NCBI GenBank assembly: GCA_002399975.1
Contig: DHER01000075.1
Coordinates: 1 to 64,000, forward strand
Origin: Firmicutes bacterium UBA4845
Lineage (GTDB): Bacteria; Bacillota; Clostridia; Tissierellales; Sedimentibacteraceae
DNA: 64,000 nucleotides
Direction of reading: 5' to 3'
Both the position numbers and the translations under genes were made by a program. Positions 45,168-53,324 of the stretch are shown here, one piece after another. A model generated the notes under the pieces. That model saw only the letters and a list, made by a program, of their open reading frames with translations, had not been told where the DNA came from and did no database searches. Every line of letters starts with the position of its first letter. Position 1 is the first letter of the stretch.

Positions 45168-45839
45168 TCATTTAAAAAATTCTTCTGTACTATAAAAGCC
45201 TGCCGGTTTAGTCGAAAGCTTAAGTGCCAAGTCCAAAGCCCCTCTTGCAAATATTCTTTTTGAGAATGCAGTGTGTTTAATTTCTAATACTTCATCAACT
45301 CCCGAAAACATTACGGTATGTTCCCCCGGAATTGTCCCTGCCCTAATGGATAGTGTTTCAATATTGTCTCTTCCGGTTGCCTCCATAATATCTTCAGCTA
45401 AAGTTACAGCGGTTCCGCTGGGAGAATCTTTTTTCTTATTGTGGTGCTTTTCAACAATATTAATGTCAAAGTCATTAAGTTCGGCAGAAATGCTTTTTAA
45501 TATTTTTCTTAATACATTAATACCAAAGGATGTATTTGAAGAAATAAGTACAGGTATACTGTTTCCGGCATTTACCATCTTACTTTCCTGCTCCTTTGTA
45601 AAACCCGTGGTACATATTAAGAGTGCGCATTTGGTTTTTTTAGCATAATCTATAAGAAAATTAAGGTTTGAAGGATTTGAAAAATCAATTATCACATCTG
45701 CTATTTCCTTAATATCCTGTCCGTAATTTCCCTTAATGGGAGACAAAGAACCTATGACATTTATATCATCGTAATTTTGCACCTCCTGTTTCAAAGCCGT
45801 GCCCATTGCGCCGTTTATACCGCATATAATTATATTCAT
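45168..45839 (-). CDS. dapB: 4-hydroxy-tetrahydrodipicolinate reductase
   Basis: A 223-residue reductase, on the short side for the family (about 225-270). It has the nucleotide-binding ICGINGAMGTAL (residues 4-15), the catalytic VEKHHNKKKDSPSGTA (near 128-143) and the tetramerisation segment SIRAGTIPGEHTVMF. It reduces the DapA product with NAD(P)H. It starts 35 bases after dapA with AAAGGG. Confidence 0.93.
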   Translation of the reverse strand: MNIIICGINGAMGTALKQEVQNYDDINVIGSLSPIKGNYGQDIKEIADVIIDFSNPSNLNFLIDYAKKTKCALLICTTGFTKEQESKMVNAGNSIPVLISSNTSFGINVLRKILKSISAELNDFDINIVEKHHNKKKDSPSGTAVTLAEDIMEATGRDNIETLSIRAGTIPGEHTVMFSGVDEVLEIKHTAFSKRIFARGALDLALKLSTKPAGFYSTEEFFK

Positions 45840-45874
45840 ACTACTTTCCCTTTCTTTTGTACTTTTCTAACATC

Positions 45875-46777
45875 TTATTCAGTTGCAGTCGTAGATGCAG
45901 AACATAATCCGTGGTTGCACATTTCCTCTATTAATTTTTCCCTGTTTTCATTTGACATTGGATACAAGGGCTCTCTTACATCAGATTTGCACATATTCAT
46001 AATACCCATTGCTTCTTTAACGGGAATGGGATTTGTTTCAATGAACAAAGCCTTTACAAGACCATTTAGTTCAAGCTGAGCATTCCTTGCATCCTCAATG
46101 TTGCCGTTCTTATAGTCATCTACCATCTTTTTTGTTTCTGCAGGCAGTATGTTTGCCACAACTGAAATTACCCCACGGCCGCCAAGAGACATCAAGGGAA
46201 TAACCATATCGTCATTACCTGAATATACTAAAAATTCCTTTGGACAAATTCTTATAATTTCAGCCACCTGGCTTATATTTCCGCTTGCTTCTTTTATACC
46301 GGCAACATTCTTGATTTTTGAAAGCTCTAAAGCAGTTTTAGGTTCAATGTTCATTCCGGTTCTCCCCTGCACACTATATGCAATTATAGGAAGTGATGTG
46401 TTCTCCGCTATTACTCTATAGTGATTTATTAAGCCTCTCTGAGTTGTTTTATTGTAATAAGGAGTTACAATAAGCAATCCGTCTGCACCTGCCTCTTCAC
46501 AAAACTTTGCTTTATCAACAGCTGAAGCTGTACAATTACTTCCCGCTCCTGCTATAACAGGTATTCTCTTATTAACTCTGTCAATTACAAATTTTACTGT
46601 TTTATGATATTCATCATCCGTCAGCGTTGATGCTTCTCCTGTTGTACCTGCCACAATAATTGAACCTGACAGTTCAACATGCATATCAACTAATCTGCCT
46701 AAAGCATCATAGTCAACTTCTCTTTCTGTAAATGGTGTTACCAATGCAACTCCACATCCTCTTACTAAATCTCCCAT
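45875..46777 (-). CDS. dapA: 4-hydroxy-tetrahydrodipicolinate synthase
   Basis: A 300-residue TIM-barrel aldolase condensing pyruvate with aspartate semialdehyde. GTTGEASTLTDDEY (near 43) and the catalytic Tyr in TPYYNKTTQRGL (near 133) are present. The Schiff-base Lys lies in GIKEASGN near 161. The protein ends in a short Cys/His-containing tail, MCNHGLCSASTTATE. It is the first gene after the lysine riboswitch, with AGGAGG before the ATG. Confidence 0.95.
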   Translation of the reverse strand: MGDLVRGCGVALVTPFTEREVDYDALGRLVDMHVELSGSIIVAGTTGEASTLTDDEYHKTVKFVIDRVNKRIPVIAGAGSNCTASAVDKAKFCEEAGADGLLIVTPYYNKTTQRGLINHYRVIAENTSLPIIAYSVQGRTGMNIEPKTALELSKIKNVAGIKEASGNISQVAEIIRICPKEFLVYSGNDDMVIPLMSLGGRGVISVVANILPAETKKMVDDYKNGNIEDARNAQLELNGLVKALFIETNPIPVKEAMGIMNMCKSDVREPLYPMSNENREKLIEEMCNHGLCSASTTATE

Positions 46778-46865
46778 TTTATTCCTCCTATAAATTATTA
46801 TTAAATAATTTTCATACCGCTTATATTTTATGCATTAAAAACAATTCGGATAAAATAAAAATGTA

Positions 46866-47091
46866 TAAAAAAAAGCGGCCATAAGAGCAAAAGGGCTCTC
46901 AGACGCTTACAAAAAACACCAAACCTTCTGCCCAGCATATTACAGCTCTCTTTTATAGAATTGGGAAGCATTCTATAAAAACAGTATTACATCTCTTAAA
47001 CGTAACCCCAGGAAATGAAAATCCCTTCGGCGAATCACCCTTTCAAAGCTATGCTTTTACTCTTGATCATCGCATCCTCACGTAATATGCT
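46866..47091 (-). ncRNA. Lysine riboswitch with intrinsic terminator
   Basis: Reading the minus strand, the L-box blocks appear in order: GTGAGGATGCGATGATCAAG, AGAGTAAAAGCATAGC, GAAAGGGTGATTCGCCGAAG and the return strand. P1 is AGCATATTAC paired with GTAATATGCT (47082-47091 with 46934-46943). A terminator follows at 46866-46908: AAGCG/CGCTT with inner GAGC/GCTC and then eight T residues. Lysine binding should terminate transcription ahead of dapA. Confidence 0.95.
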
Positions 47092-47114
47092 CATGAAAAT
47101 ATTTTATTCACTAT

Positions 47115-47143
47115 AGTATATTGCCTTAAACGTAATATGTCAA
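47115..47143 (-). promoter_or_regulatory. Promoter of the lysine operon
   Basis: TTGACA, 17 bases, TATACT on the minus strand. The transcript would start about 15 bases before the riboswitch P1 stem. Confidence 0.8.
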
Positions 47144-47248
47144 TAGTCAAATTTTTTTGATTTTATATTAATTCTAGAGAAGTCAAACATATGTGACACG
47201 ACCTCTGAAAAATTTTCTCTGAATAATGCTGTGGTTTTAAAAATTGCT

Positions 47249-47303
47249 AATAATTATTTTGCCAAGGAGGAAAGCGATAGCGATCCTTGATTAAATAATT
47301 ATT
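47249..47303. repeat. Two-tier palindromic hairpin element
   Basis: An 11-base perfect outer stem (AATAATTATTT with AAATAATTATT) and, after a small internal loop, an inner stem CAAGGA/TCCTTG enclose GGAAAGCGATAGCGA. It lies in the 290-base gap between the lysine promoter and the nitroreductase gene. The GC-richer inner part differs from the flanks. It may be a mobile palindrome or a terminator; no long T-run follows. Confidence 0.5.
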
Positions 47304-47433
47304 TGTAATATCATCTTAAGCAGCAAATTAAATTATTTACGCTAATACCTTGTTTAACAAGCAAAAATAGTTTTACATAAAACATAGCCTCTTGCTGCAA
47401 ATGCATGTAAAACGTTTGCTTTCATTTTTCTAA

Positions 47434-48255
47434 TTAAATAATCCTAAAATCTGCGGGTTTTCTATTTACTGTTCTTTGATATTTTACATCAGGATAACCA
47501 AGAACAAATGAAAGAAGATATTCCTCATTATCCTTCATACCGATTGACTTTTTAATATCGCCGCTTAATGCAACCGCAGTTTTTAAAAATCCAATATAAC
47601 AAACTCCGAGCCCTAATGTATTCGCCTGCAATTCCATTCTTGAGGCCGCAATACCTCCATTAACATCAGCAAATCCTGATTTTTCTTCACTTACAATGGC
47701 AATAATTGCAGGAGCATTAAAAAACAGCCTGTCTATATTTTTATCTTTATAATCCTCATGCATTTTTATAAACAACTTTTGATAGACAGGCTGGTCTTTC
47801 ATATAATCAGTATTAACCGCCATATCATACAATGTGTTTATTGCTGAATTCCTGACCTCATCTATTTTATCCTTAATTATTATAAACTGGTTTAATTGTC
47901 TGTTGCTGGCTGTAGGAGAATAACGGCCCGCTTCTATAATCTTATTTAATTTATCAGTTTCAATATCTTTATCCTTAAATTGACGTACACTTCTCCTGAA
48001 TTTCTGAAAATATAAAAAGTCATCCGGATCAATATTCAATCTGTCCTTTTCATATTCAATTATTTCATTTTCATCATAATCTGGCATGGACACCGAAGCT
48101 TTAGGACAAACTGCTACACAATGGGAACATTCATTGCATAACTCCAAATCAATTTTTGCCTTCTTATCTTCTAAAATAATTGCACAGCTTGAACAATCTC
48201 TAACACACAATCCACATCCGGTGCATGTTTCTTTATTAATTATTACATTAGACAT
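47434..48255 (-). CDS. Nitroreductase family protein with N-terminal 2[4Fe-4S] ferredoxin domain
   Basis: A 273-residue fusion. Residues 1-60 carry two Cys motifs, CTGCGLCVRDC and CNECSHCVAVCPKAS, binding two [4Fe-4S] clusters. Residues about 75-273 are a flavin nitroreductase fold with RRSVRQFKDKDI, GRYSPTASNRQLNQF and GLGVCYIGFLKTA. Such fusions pass electrons from ferredoxin to FMN for reduction of unknown substrates. GGGGG lies five bases before the ATG; the longer open frame has no site. It stands alone. Confidence 0.88.
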   Translation of the reverse strand: MSNVIINKETCTGCGLCVRDCSSCAIILEDKKAKIDLELCNECSHCVAVCPKASVSMPDYDENEIIEYEKDRLNIDPDDFLYFQKFRRSVRQFKDKDIETDKLNKIIEAGRYSPTASNRQLNQFIIIKDKIDEVRNSAINTLYDMAVNTDYMKDQPVYQKLFIKMHEDYKDKNIDRLFFNAPAIIAIVSEEKSGFADVNGGIAASRMELQANTLGLGVCYIGFLKTAVALSGDIKKSIGMKDNEEYLLSFVLGYPDVKYQRTVNRKPADFRII

Positions 48256-48536
48256 TTTTTCCCCCTTATTAAATTTATTTATTTCTTTCACACTCTGCAA
48301 TTCTTATTTGAATTCCAGCCGTGATAGAATACAATTATAGATATTGGAATTTTTTCTTCTTTTGATTTGAATATAATATCAGGAATTTTTTTATCTTTTT
48401 TTCAACTATAAAACTTGAATTTAAATAATCATTATCGAATTAATCCTCCAAATACCTGCTTTATTGCTGCATTTGGGTGTGGTGCATTTTTTATTCTGTA
48501 ATTTATATTATATAGCAAATATTAAGTTTTTCAATT

Positions 48537-48572
48537 AGAAATATCGCCGATCAATTGACCGGCGATATTTCT
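48537..48572. terminator. Hairpin downstream of the SLH remnant
   Basis: A perfect 13-base stem, AGAAATATCGCCG with CGGCGATATTTCT, and a ten-base loop. CTTTTC follows on the plus strand. It was presumably the terminator of the now-truncated gene. The 280 bases between the nitroreductase and this point are AT-rich and empty. Confidence 0.7.
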
Positions 48573-48603
48573 TTTCTATTTATAACGAATATGTCTTGTT
48601 AAG

Positions 48604-48888
48604 TCAGTTATCCTGTTTTTCGCCATATCGCTGCAGTACCGCCGCAAGTTCGGCTCGTACTGCACTGTTCCCCGGATTGACATATCCCCGTTCGTCTCCG
48701 CTGATTATTCCGGTTCCGACCGCCCATTTTAGTGGGTCAGCTGCCCAGAGGCTTTCATTATCAGCATCAGGGAACTTGCTTAAATCACCGCTTGCACTTG
48801 GTTCCTGCGCATAACGCCACAGAATTGTCACCATCTGCTCGCGAGTTACAGGATCATCAGGAGCGAACTCACCGTTGCCGTACCCAAA
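48604..48888 (-). pseudogene. C-terminal remnant of an S-layer homology (SLH) domain surface protein
   Basis: About 94 codons of open frame encode one SLH tail (GYGNGEFAPDDPVTREQMVT) and a complete SLH repeat (WAVGTGIISGDERGYVNPGN, then RAELAAVLQRYGE). An in-frame TAA closes the frame at 48889-48891 and there is no start or ribosome site, so the 5' part is gone. Composition is foreign to its surroundings: 33 of 60 bases at 48661-48720 are G or C. It lies about 95 bases after a cobalamin riboswitch on the same strand, so it is likely the tail of that switch's former target. Confidence 0.8.
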
Positions 48889-48985
48889 TTAAAAATGCCT
48901 ATATTCGGCAAAAATACAGACATTTAAATGCAATTTTAAATTATGTATAGTCCATTATTTTTCACCGGGAAATAACTTCTTGAAT

Positions 48986-49120
48986 TTATTTAACATGTAT
49001 CCTGACTGAGTTTCACAGCTTTCTCCGCCTTCCCGCTTCCGCAGTGGCATTTAAGAGTCAGCTCCACATCACAGTAACCCGATTATTCAGGAATTGCACC
49101 TGATTCCATAATTAAATAAA
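48986..49120 (-). ncRNA. Second cobalamin riboswitch, orphaned
   Basis: On the minus strand the canonical B12 blocks occur: GGTGCAATTCCTG, ACTGTGATG, GCCACTG (49042-49048), GGGAAGG (49028-49034) and AGTCAGGATAC (48997-49007). P1 is TTTATTTAA at the 5' end with TTAAATAA at the 3' end. It has a strong promoter. No intact gene follows; only the truncated SLH fragment lies downstream. No convincing terminator or ribosome-site-sequestering platform remains. Confidence 0.9.
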
Positions 49121-49144
49121 ACTATAATTTTTTTACTTAACTGT

Positions 49145-49174
49145 AGTATACTACCACTGGACAACCTTTGTCAA
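49145..49174 (-). promoter_or_regulatory. Promoter of the orphan cobalamin riboswitch
   Basis: TTGACA, 18 bases, TATACT on the minus strand. The -10 lies in a 12-base palindrome GTAGTATACTAC and the -35 overlaps GACAA-CCT-TTGTC, which might be operator-like. Transcription would start near 49138. Confidence 0.75.
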
Positions 49175-49473
49175 CGGCTTTTAATGCTGTGTCTTTTCCC
49201 ATCTTCCCAAAAAATACAGACAAAAAGTCCCCCGTGTCTTCCCTAAAAAGTCGTTTTATGACAAAAAAAGTAACGGAATCAATATATAACATTGAAATAT
49301 AAACATAACTTTTTTCAAATAATTAATGCTTTTTTAAGAAAAATAGATTATAATTAAACTGTATGAATATTTTGGCACTATCCTAAGTACTTATAATAAA
49401 GAAGCGAGTTTATTTTATTAATTAAAATTTAATAAAATAATTAACTATTTATCGCAGATATAGGAGAGAAAAA

Positions 49474-51795
49474 ATGTTATGTTCAATATGCAAAAAAAAT
49501 GTGGCAGTAATATATGTAAATAAAATTGTTGAAGGAAAAATGCAAACTATGGGCTTATGTATTCCATGCGCAAAAAAACAAGGCCTGGCGCCCATGGACC
49601 AAATAATGAAACAAAGCGGCATGAAACCGGAAGATTTTGAAAATATTAATAATCAGCTTACAGAAATCATTGGAGACATGGATTTGGATAAATTATCTCA
49701 GGATTCTGATGATAGCGAAGATAATGAAGGCATGAATTCACTTATGAATTTAATGAATTCCGCTTTTACCGGAATATCTAATTCAAATACAGAATTTAAT
49801 CAGGAAGACAACCATAAGGAGATGGAGATTCCCAGAGGGGCAAGTGGATCAGGTACAAAAGTAAAAGAAAAAGTAAAACGAAGGAAACTTAAATATCTTG
49901 ATACTTATGGCACTAATCTTACAGAACATGCAAGGCATGGCGAATTAGACAGAATTATAGGAAGAAAAAGAGAAATTGACAGAGTTATACAGATATTAAA
50001 CAGGCGCTCAAAAAATAACCCTATTTTAATAGGTGAACCCGGTGTTGGGAAAACTGCAATTGCAGAAGGGCTTGCCGTAAGAATTTCAGAACACAAGGTA
50101 CCTGTAAAACTATACAATACGGAAGTCTACCTACTGGACCTGACTGCAGTTGTGGCGGGGACCCAATTCAGAGGCCAGTTTGAATCCCGAATGAAAGCCA
50201 TAATCGACGAAGCAAAAAAAGCAGGAAATATAATTATCGTGATTGACGAAGTCCATAACATTGTAGGCGCCGGCGAAGCTGAAGGCGGTGCAATGAATGC
50301 AGCTAACATATTGAAACCTGCTCTTGCCAGAGGTGATGTTCAGGTAATTGGAGCAACAACTTTAGACGAATACAGGAAGCACATTGAAAAAGATACAGCA
50401 CTTGAAAGAAGATTCCAGCCTGTAATTGTAGACGAGCCTTCTATTGAAGACTCAATAGAAATAGTAAAAGGTATAAAAGATTATTACGAAGCGTATCACA
50501 ATGTGATAATTTCCGATGAAGTCATTAGGCAGGCAGTATTAATGTCGGAAAGATATATCACTGACAGATTTCTGCCTGACAAGGCAATTGACGTAATTGA
50601 TGAAGCAGGATCAAGAGCCAATCTAAAAAACAGCGGCTTAGTTGAACTTGAATCTTTGAGAGCAGAATTATCAATGATAAGAAAAGGAAAAGAAGAAGCT
50701 GCTGAAAACGACGATTATGAAAAAGCTGCAGAATTAAAAGTCAATGAACTTAGGATAGAGTCCAAAATAAAAGAATTATCCAAGGAATGTGATAATGTCA
50801 GCATAACACCTGAAGATATAGCATATGTAGTTGAAGCATGGACTAAAATTCCTGTACAAAGAATAACAGAAGATGAAGCTGATAAACTAATTCATTTGGA
50901 GGAAAGACTTCACAAAAGAGTTATAGGACAGCAGCCGGCTGTCACAAGCCTGGCAAGAGCAATAAGAAGAAACCGCTCAGGCTTCAAGAAAAAGAAAAAG
51001 CCATCTTCATTTATATTTGTAGGACCTACAGGCGTAGGAAAAACCGAGCTAGCCAAAACATTAACCTATGAGCTGTTTGGAAATGAAGATGCAATGATAA
51101 GACTAGATATGTCAGAATATATGGAAAAACACACGGTTTCCAAGTTAATTGGTGCTCCTCCGGGATACGTCGGTTATGACCAAGCAGGATTTTTAACTGA
51201 AAAAATCAGAAGAAACCCTTACTCGGTAATACTGCTTGATGAAATAGAAAAAGCACATGAAGATATATTCAACATATTGCTTCAAATACTGGAAGATGGA
51301 AGGCTGACTGACAATCAGGGAAGAACTGTAAACTTTGAAAATACTGTAATTATTATGACTTCAAATGCAGGAAACACAATAAGCGGAAATAAAATAGGCT
51401 TTGGTAACAAAGAATACGAAGCAATGGAGTCCAAAGTAAAAGATGCTTTGAGACAAACCTTCAGGTCTGAATTTCTAAACCGCATTGATGACATTATAGT
51501 TTTCAAAAAACTGACAAAGGATGAGCTCAGACAAATTGTGAACCTTATGCTAAAAGAAGTCGTTCAGGAAGGGAAAGAAAAGAAAATAACAATTGATGTA
51601 ACAGACAAAATGAAAGCTTTCATACTTGAAGAAGGCTATAGCACAAAATATGGTGCAAGACCTTTAAGACGTACTATTCAGCAATATATAGAAGATGAAA
51701 TATCTGAAGCCTATTTAAAAGGTACATTAAAGGAAAACTCTTCTGTTACAATAACTATTGATAACAACAAAAAAACCGAGATGATTATTTATTAA
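49474..51795 (+). CDS. clpE: ClpE-like Clp ATPase with N-terminal zinc finger
   Basis: A 773-residue AAA+ unfoldase that feeds proteins to ClpP. It opens with a four-Cys zinc finger (Cys3, Cys6, Cys29, Cys32), the mark of ClpE rather than ClpC. An acidic linker follows (about 50-120). AAA-1 has Walker A GEPGVGKT near 187 and IVIDEVHN near 255. A UVR/coiled-coil segment lies near 405-440. AAA-2 has GPTGVGKT near 517 and VILLDEIEKAHED near 587. The D2-small domain ends with YGARPLRRTIQQYIED. No CtsR or CIRCE box was seen upstream, and no mcsAB genes are adjacent. Confidence 0.92.
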   Translation: MLCSICKKNVAVIYVNKIVEGKMQTMGLCIPCAKKQGLAPMDQIMKQSGMKPEDFENINNQLTEIIGDMDLDKLSQDSDDSEDNEGMNSLMNLMNSAFTGISNSNTEFNQEDNHKEMEIPRGASGSGTKVKEKVKRRKLKYLDTYGTNLTEHARHGELDRIIGRKREIDRVIQILNRRSKNNPILIGEPGVGKTAIAEGLAVRISEHKVPVKLYNTEVYLLDLTAVVAGTQFRGQFESRMKAIIDEAKKAGNIIIVIDEVHNIVGAGEAEGGAMNAANILKPALARGDVQVIGATTLDEYRKHIEKDTALERRFQPVIVDEPSIEDSIEIVKGIKDYYEAYHNVIISDEVIRQAVLMSERYITDRFLPDKAIDVIDEAGSRANLKNSGLVELESLRAELSMIRKGKEEAAENDDYEKAAELKVNELRIESKIKELSKECDNVSITPEDIAYVVEAWTKIPVQRITEDEADKLIHLEERLHKRVIGQQPAVTSLARAIRRNRSGFKKKKKPSSFIFVGPTGVGKTELAKTLTYELFGNEDAMIRLDMSEYMEKHTVSKLIGAPPGYVGYDQAGFLTEKIRRNPYSVILLDEIEKAHEDIFNILLQILEDGRLTDNQGRTVNFENTVIIMTSNAGNTISGNKIGFGNKEYEAMESKVKDALRQTFRSEFLNRIDDIIVFKKLTKDELRQIVNLMLKEVVQEGKEKKITIDVTDKMKAFILEEGYSTKYGARPLRRTIQQYIEDEISEAYLKGTLKENSSVTITIDNNKKTEMIIY

Positions 51796-51814
51796 ATCAA
51801 ACCTTTAAGTATGT

Positions 51815-51854
51815 AAATACGGGGCAAGTCATGACCATGAATTGTCCCGTATTT
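51815..51854. terminator. Bidirectional terminator between clpE and the degV-type gene
   Basis: AAATACGGGGCAA and TTGTCCCGTATTT form a 13-base stem with one mismatch and flanking A and T runs. Confidence 0.88.
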
Positions 51855-51866
51855 ATTTATTACCGA

Positions 51867-52709
51867 TTATTCATTTAAGAACCCTATTCCAAGGGCATTT
51901 GGTCCTGTGTGGGTTCCAATTACACATCCGACCTCCTGCTCAATAATATTTTTAATATTATACTTTTTCTCAATAGATTCTCTTAATTCTTTAAGCTGAA
52001 CGTAGTTTTGACCATGAAACAGCAGAACAGTTTTATCAGATAAGTCAAAACAATTTTTTTCAATCCATTGGTCAAACCATTTAACCATCTTGTTTCTTCC
52101 TCTTATTTTATCAATCACCGATAATTTTCCATCTCTTATTTCAATAATCGGCTTTATATTGAGAATTGAACCTACGATTGACTGCCCTTTAGAAAGTCTG
52201 CCGCCTTTTTCCAGGTACTTTAAAGTATCAAGCCCGGCAACAGCTACAATATTTTTTTTCGATTTTTCCAATTCATCGACTATTTCATTAATGTCAATAC
52301 CTTGTTTTATCAGTTCAATTGCTTTTAATATTGAGGCGAAAGCACCCAGGCATACACTTTTTGAATCTATAATGCGGATATTACTGCTGCCTATCATATT
52401 CTTTGCAATTTGCGCCGAATCATATGTGCCGCTGAATTCTGAAGCAAGAAATATCCCCAGAACCTGGTCCCCTTCTGAAAGTATTTCATCAAAAACATCT
52501 ACAAATGTTCCCGGAGATACCTGAGATGTTGTAGGCAATGTTTCAGCCGTTTCAAGCTTTTTAAAAAACTCCGGCATGCTTAACTCCACTTTATCCAAAT
52601 AAGATTCATTTTCAAAATTAACTGTTAACGGCACCATTTTCAAATTATTTTCAATGATTACATCTTCTGTAACATCCGATGTACTATCTACCACTATTCT
52701 AATACTCAT
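51867..52709 (-). CDS. fakB: DegV family fatty-acid-binding protein, FakB-like
   Basis: A 280-residue DegV-fold protein. VDSTSDVTEDVI is at residues 6-17, SQVSPGTFVDVFDEIL near 62, the fatty-acid pocket Ser in SEFSGTYDSAQIAKNM near 90, DSKSVCLGAFASILKA near 115 and a C-terminal IGTHTGPNALGIGFL. FakB proteins deliver exogenous fatty acids to the kinase FakA for phospholipid synthesis. It follows a FabT-like repressor by 99 bases on the same strand, an arrangement that supports the lipid role. AGGGGG precedes the ATG. Confidence 0.88.
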   Translation of the reverse strand: MSIRIVVDSTSDVTEDVIIENNLKMVPLTVNFENESYLDKVELSMPEFFKKLETAETLPTTSQVSPGTFVDVFDEILSEGDQVLGIFLASEFSGTYDSAQIAKNMIGSSNIRIIDSKSVCLGAFASILKAIELIKQGIDINEIVDELEKSKKNIVAVAGLDTLKYLEKGGRLSKGQSIVGSILNIKPIIEIRDGKLSVIDKIRGRNKMVKWFDQWIEKNCFDLSDKTVLLFHGQNYVQLKELRESIEKKYNIKNIIEQEVGCVIGTHTGPNALGIGFLNE

Positions 52710-52808
52710 AATACCCCCTTTATTTTAATGCCAAATATTTTGATTGTTAAAGTATTAATGTCAATTATCCCTCCCATCAAACTGCTGCAAATGAAATGAA
52801 AAAATAAA

Positions 52809-53261
52809 TTAGGTCATACTGAACTTATACTTGTTTCTAAAAAATACGTCTATGTTCGTCAGAACTTTTATCAATAGTTCTTCTTCCTTGCCGTCCAATT
52901 GCTGAAGAGCGCTAACTACAAGATCCTTATGAAAATCTTCATGAGAATGGTACGCAGCAATTCCTTTTTCTGTTAATTTTATATTAACGACCCTTCTATC
53001 TTCAATTGAGCGTTTCCTGATAACATATCCCTTTTTAATCAGATTATCTATTGCAGTTGTAAGGGTCCCTGATGTAATTCTCAAGTCCCTTGCAGTGTCA
53101 GACATATTTCTTTCCCTATTTATGCCAATATTATCAATCACATGAATTTCAGTTATTGTTAAATCTGAAAAGCTTCCAACCTTCAGACATTTTTCTTCAA
53201 CATCCAAAACATCTGCAAAAAGTCTTACAAGAATATCATTTACAGCATTATGATTGCTCAT
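52809..53261 (-). CDS. fabT: MarR family regulator, FabT-like
   Basis: A 150-residue winged-helix regulator. The DNA-binding region reads LTITEIHVIDNIGINRERNM, then SDTARDLRITSGTLTTAIDNLIKKGYV, followed by the wing RKRSIEDRRVVNIKLTEKG. The short loop and sequence resemble FabT of streptococci, which represses fatty acid synthesis when bound to acyl-ACP. The ATG lies after GAGGTGG. A FabT-type palindrome sits at its own promoter, so it is probably autoregulated. Usually FabT heads the fab cluster; here it precedes a FakB-type gene instead. Confidence 0.82.
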   Translation of the reverse strand: MSNHNAVNDILVRLFADVLDVEEKCLKVGSFSDLTITEIHVIDNIGINRERNMSDTARDLRITSGTLTTAIDNLIKKGYVIRKRSIEDRRVVNIKLTEKGIAAYHSHEDFHKDLVVSALQQLDGKEEELLIKVLTNIDVFFRNKYKFSMT

Positions 53262-53280
53262 CAAAACCACCTCAATTTAT

Positions 53281-53321
53281 TTTGATAATCAAATTATATT
53301 TATTTTTAGTAATATTGTCAA
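53281..53321 (-). promoter_or_regulatory. Consensus promoter with FabT-type operator
   Basis: On the minus strand TTGACA (53316-53321), a 17-base spacer and TATAAT (53293-53298) match the sigma-A consensus exactly. The next bases are TTTGATTATCAAA (53281-53293), a 13-base palindrome identical in core to the streptococcal FabT box. It overlaps the -10 by one base and covers the start site, an ideal repressor position. Confidence 0.85.
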
Positions 53322-53324
53322 CAA

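Larger units (their letters stand above)
48910..49222. repeat. 13-base direct repeats 300 bases apart flanking the orphan riboswitch
   Basis: AAAAATACAGACA occurs at 48910-48922 and again at 49210-49222. Between them lie the orphan cobalamin riboswitch and its promoter. They might be target duplications or chance AT-rich repeats. Confidence 0.35.

Noticed and set aside
48970..49110. A short Cys-containing minus-strand peptide (reading KCHCGSGKAEKAVKLSQ) with a promoter in front
   Set aside because: The same bases match the cobalamin aptamer block by block, including pairing P1 arms, and the frame is broken by a stop after eight codons. It is an RNA element, not a gene.
49143..49172. GTAGTATACTAC and GACAA-CCT-TTGTC as repressor operators
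   Set aside because: They coincide with the -10 and -35 hexamers, whose own sequence produces most of the symmetry. No regulator gene is adjacent, so I record the promoter only.
49223..49473. CtsR or CIRCE heat-shock operator before clpE
   Set aside because: No GGTCAAA-type tandem repeat and no TTAGCACTC-N9-GAGTGCTAA palindrome could be found.
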